Assembly (NCBI GenBank): GCA_904502015.1
Contig: CAJGEA010000101.1
Location: 1-6,890 of the forward strand
Reading direction: 5' to 3'
Length of the DNA stretch: 6,890 bases
Origin: an uncultured Clostridia bacterium
Lineage (GTDB): Bacteria > Bacillota > Clostridia > Oscillospirales > CAG-272
Both the position numbers and the translations under genes were made by a program. Positions 4,249 to 6,890 of the stretch are shown here, piece after piece (the first letter of the stretch is position 1; each line of letters opens with the position of its first letter). The notes beneath the pieces are model-generated. The model was not told where the DNA came from, ran no database searches, and was given only the letters and a program-made list of their open reading frames with translations.

Positions 4249-6543
4249 ATGGATAACATGACCATGTCGGGCCTTGATTTTAAGATCAAGGAAATGGCAG
4301 GCCGAATCCGCGCTCTGCGTGAGATCGAAGGGCTTGAGCCCGCCCAGATGGCGGCAAAGACCGACGTTTCGGTTGAGGAGTACATCCGCTGTGAGAGCGG
4401 CGCGAGCGACCTCAACTTTGCATTCATTTACCGTTGTGCGCTGGCGCTGAACGTCAACGTCACCGAGATCATCGAGGGTTACAGCCCCACGCTGAAATCC
4501 TATACCGTCACCCGCGCGGGCAACGGTCAGAAGATCGCGCAGGCGCACGGCATGACCTACTACAATATGGCGTACGCCTTCCAGAACCGTATCGCCGAGC
4601 CCCTGTACGTGCGCAGCGTCTACAGCGAGGAGGCCCAGCACCGCGACATCGAGCTTACCACCCACGCAGGGCAGGAGCTGGACATCGTGGTGGAGGGTCA
4701 GCTCATGGTGCAGGTGGGCGAGCACACCGAGGTGCTGAACCCCGGCGACAGTATGTACTATGACAGTGACACCCCCCACGGTATGATCGCGGTGGGCGGT
4801 CGCGACTGCGTGTTCTACGCCATCGTACTCAACCCCACGGGCGAGCCCATCCCCGAGCTGGCACCCGCCGCTACGGTGGTTCCCGCCAAGGCGAGCCGCA
4901 AGGATTCGCCCGACCGTATTTACCACAAGTTCGTGGACGTGGTAGAGAACGAGAACGGCACGCCTACGTCGATCACCTTCAAGAACACCGAGAACTTCAA
5001 CTTCGCTTTTGACTTGGTGGACGCGCTGGCGGACAGAGAGCCCGACAGACTCGCCATGCTCCATATCTCCCGAGACAAGACCGAGCGCCGCCTGACCTTC
5101 AAGGACATGAAGCGCGCCTCCTGCCAGTGCGCCAATTACTTCAAGTCGCTGGGCATCAAGAAGGGCGACCGCGTGATGCTGGTGCTCAAGCGCCACTACC
5201 AGTTTTGGTACGCCATGCTGGGTCTGAACAAGCTGGGCGCGATCGCCATTCCCGCGACCAACCAGCTTCAGGAGCACGATTTTGAGTACCGCTTCCAGTC
5301 GGCAGGCGTCAAGGCGATCATTTGCACCGCCGACGGCGATACCGCAAACCAGGTGGATATTGCCGCCAAGAACTGCCCCACGCTGGAGCATAAGATCATC
5401 GTGGGCGGAGAGCGCGAGGGCTGGCGTCCCTTCGACGAGGAATACACCCTCTACAGCTCTCACTACAAGCGCACCGCGGATGCCCCCGGCGGCGACGACC
5501 TCATGCTCATGTTCTTTACGTCGGGCACATCGGGATACCCCAAGATCGCGGCGCACAACTACAAGTACGCCCTCGGTCACTTCCATACCGCCCGCTACTG
5601 GCACAACGTCGAGCCCGACGGCCTGCACCTGACCATCTCGGATACCGGCTGGGCCAAGTCCATGTGGGGTAAGCTCTACGGACAGTGGCTGTGCGAGGCG
5701 GCGACCTTCGTCTACGACTTCGATCGCTTCGATGCGGCAGATATTCTGCCTATGTTCGCCAAGTACCAGATCACTACGTTCTGTGCGCCTCCCACCATGC
5801 TCCGCATGATGGTCAAGGAGGATATCTCCAAGTACGACCTCTCCTCGGTGCGCCACATGACCACCGCGGGCGAGGCACTCAACCCCGAGGTCTACCGCCA
5901 GTTTGAAAAGGCCACGGGCCTGCAGATTTTGGAGGGCTTCGGTCAGTCCGAGTCCACCATGATCATCGGTAACCTCACGGGCGCTCCTCACAAGATCGGC
6001 TCTATGGGTAAGCCCGCTCCCATCTATGACGTTGACCTGCTCGACGCCGACGGCAATCCCGTTGCAGTCGGTGAGACGGGCGAGATCGTCATTCGGGTGG
6101 CTAACGGCGCTCCCTGCGGTCTGTTCACAGGTTACTACAACTCTCCCGAAAAGACCGCCGAGGTATGGCACGACGGCTACTACCATACGGGCGATACCGC
6201 ATGGCGCGACGAGGACGGATTTTACTGGTTCGTCGGTCGCGTGGACGACGTCATCAAGTCCTCGGGCTACCGCATCGGTCCGTTTGAGATCGAGTCGGTC
6301 ATCATGGAGCTGCCCTACGTTCTGGAGTGCGGCGTGTCGGCTGAACCCGACGAGGTGCGCGGTCAGGTGGTCAAGGCCAGCATCGTGCTGGTGAAGGGCA
6401 CCGAGCCCACCGAGGAGCTGAAAAAAGAGATCCAGCGCTACGTCAAGGAGCGCACCGCCCCCTATAAGTATCCCCGTATCGTGGTCTTCCGCGAGAGTCT
6501 GCCCAAGACCACCAGCGGCAAGATCCAGAGAAATAAACTGTAA
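4249..6543 (+). CDS. XRE-cupin-fused AMP-forming acyl-CoA ligase, paralogue 2 (764 aa)
   Basis: The start is ATG at 4249, 8 nt after AAAGGTGG (4233-4240). The in-frame TTG at 4165 lies inside the T-box terminator and would add 28 unrelated residues. The order is as in paralogue 1: XRE-type helix-turn-helix (about 14-76), cupin (about 133-194; HAGQE 139-143, GDS 166-168, PH 176-177), a Pro/Ala-rich linker a few residues longer than in paralogue 1 (196-222), then the ligase. Ligase motifs are TSGTSGYPK (424-432), EGFGQSE (562-568), YHTGD (645-649), GRVDDVIK (663-670) and PKTTSGKIQR with catalytic Lys758. Gly565 replaces the acetate-restricting Trp. The N-terminal half is only about half identical to paralogue 1, but the C-terminal domain is almost identical. 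Differences around the acyl pocket (SESTMII for TETTLSI, GWAKSM for GWGKAL) suggest a different preferred acid. It probably feeds the same kind of pathway under a different tRNA signal. Confidence 0.93.
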   Translation: MDNMTMSGLDFKIKEMAGRIRALREIEGLEPAQMAAKTDVSVEEYIRCESGASDLNFAFIYRCALALNVNVTEIIEGYSPTLKSYTVTRAGNGQKIAQAHGMTYYNMAYAFQNRIAEPLYVRSVYSEEAQHRDIELTTHAGQELDIVVEGQLMVQVGEHTEVLNPGDSMYYDSDTPHGMIAVGGRDCVFYAIVLNPTGEPIPELAPAATVVPAKASRKDSPDRIYHKFVDVVENENGTPTSITFKNTENFNFAFDLVDALADREPDRLAMLHISRDKTERRLTFKDMKRASCQCANYFKSLGIKKGDRVMLVLKRHYQFWYAMLGLNKLGAIAIPATNQLQEHDFEYRFQSAGVKAIICTADGDTANQVDIAAKNCPTLEHKIIVGGEREGWRPFDEEYTLYSSHYKRTADAPGGDDLMLMFFTSGTSGYPKIAAHNYKYALGHFHTARYWHNVEPDGLHLTISDTGWAKSMWGKLYGQWLCEAATFVYDFDRFDAADILPMFAKYQITTFCAPPTMLRMMVKEDISKYDLSSVRHMTTAGEALNPEVYRQFEKATGLQILEGFGQSESTMIIGNLTGAPHKIGSMGKPAPIYDVDLLDADGNPVAVGETGEIVIRVANGAPCGLFTGYYNSPEKTAEVWHDGYYHTGDTAWRDEDGFYWFVGRVDDVIKSSGYRIGPFEIESVIMELPYVLECGVSAEPDEVRGQVVKASIVLVKGTEPTEELKKEIQRYVKERTAPYKYPRIVVFRESLPKTTSGKIQRNKL

Positions 6544-6551
6544 CTGTAACG

Positions 6552-6890
6552 ATGAACTACCAAAACAAACGCTTAACCATCCTCTGCGGCCATTACGGCA
6601 GCGGAAAGACCAACGTCGCCGTCAACCTCGCCCTCGCCATCAAGGAGAAGGTCGAGCGGGTGACGGTGGCGGATCTGGATATCGTCAACCCCTACTTCCG
6701 TACCAAGGACAGCACCGAGCTCTTTGCCGAGCGCGGCATTGACCTGATCTGCTCCCCCTACGCCAACAGCAACGTGGACATTCCGGCGCTTCCGCAGGAA
6801 ATGTACGCTCTGACCGACGATCCCTCCATCACCGCGGTGCTGGACATCGGCGGCGACGACCGCGGCGCGCTGGTGCTGGGACGGCTGGCA
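6552..6890 (+). CDS. Partial ParA/MinD-like P-loop ATPase (N-terminal 113 codons)
   Basis: ATG at 6552 lies 8 nt after the ligase stop with no clear Shine-Dalgarno, so translation is probably coupled to the ligase and the two share the T-box-controlled transcript. The frame stays open to the window end. It begins MNYQNKRLTILCGHYGSGKT: a Walker A loop GHYGSGKT (residues 13-20) right after a beta strand. A DLDIVNPYFRTKD segment around residue 42 is typical of SIMIBI-class ATPases in the switch/Walker A' region, and VLDIGGDD near residue 95 looks like Walker B. The fold is that of ParA/MinD/CobQ-type ATPases. Similar conserved ATPases sit beside 2-oxoacid:ferredoxin oxidoreductase genes in Clostridia, as far as I recall, which would fit the pathway proposed here. 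Its role, perhaps metal-cluster or cofactor delivery, is unknown. The C-terminus is missing. Confidence 0.85.
   Translation, partial: MNYQNKRLTILCGHYGSGKTNVAVNLALAIKEKVERVTVADLDIVNPYFRTKDSTELFAERGIDLICSPYANSNVDIPALPQEMYALTDDPSITAVLDIGGDDRGALVLGRLA

Overview
The window looks like chromosomal DNA from an anaerobic, gut-type member of the Clostridia. The reasons are strong AGGAGG-type ribosome binding sites, sigma-A promoters with 17-bp spacers, two T-box leaders (a Firmicutes hallmark), GC-rich coding with AT-rich promoters, and a GC-rich extragenic hairpin repeat. I cannot place it below class level from the sequence alone.

Layout: (1) Positions 1-335, minus strand: the N-terminal part of a lipoprotein with a Thr/Glu/Asp repeat stalk, cut by the window edge. 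It has its own promoter near 449-477 and an RNA hairpin in its leader. (2) 336-722: an AT-rich divergent intergenic region with palindromes. (3) 723-3366, plus strand: promoter, complete T-box riboswitch with terminator/antiterminator, then a 756-aa three-domain protein: XRE-type helix-turn-helix, cupin, and AMP-forming acyl-CoA ligase. (4) 3367-3853: a gene-free region carrying an extragenic palindromic repeat element. (5) 3854-6543, plus strand: a second promoter, a second T-box and a paralogous 764-aa XRE-cupin-ligase. (6) 6552-6890: the start of a ParA/MinD-like P-loop ATPase that follows the second ligase by 8 nt and runs off the window.

Working model (inference): both ligases are switched on when a particular tRNA is uncharged, so they probably serve amino-acid supply rather than fatty-acid use. 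A pathway that fits is the anaerobic route in which branched-chain or aryl acids (isovalerate, isobutyrate, 2-methylbutyrate, phenylacetate) are activated to CoA thioesters and reductively carboxylated by 2-oxoacid:ferredoxin oxidoreductases to the keto acids of Leu, Val, Ile or Phe. The T-box discriminator-pairing base is U in both leaders, which fits tRNAs with A73 (Ile, Val, Leu, Phe, Tyr and others) and argues against Gly, Ser, Thr, Trp, Cys, Asn, Asp and His. By spacing from a T-box I remember (B. subtilis glyQS) the specifiers read AUC (Ile) and GUA (Val), but this is tentative. The fused XRE-cupin module suggests an extra layer in which the enzyme itself senses a ligand or binds DNA. 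The most interesting content of the window is this pairing of T-box control with regulator-enzyme fusions, present twice.
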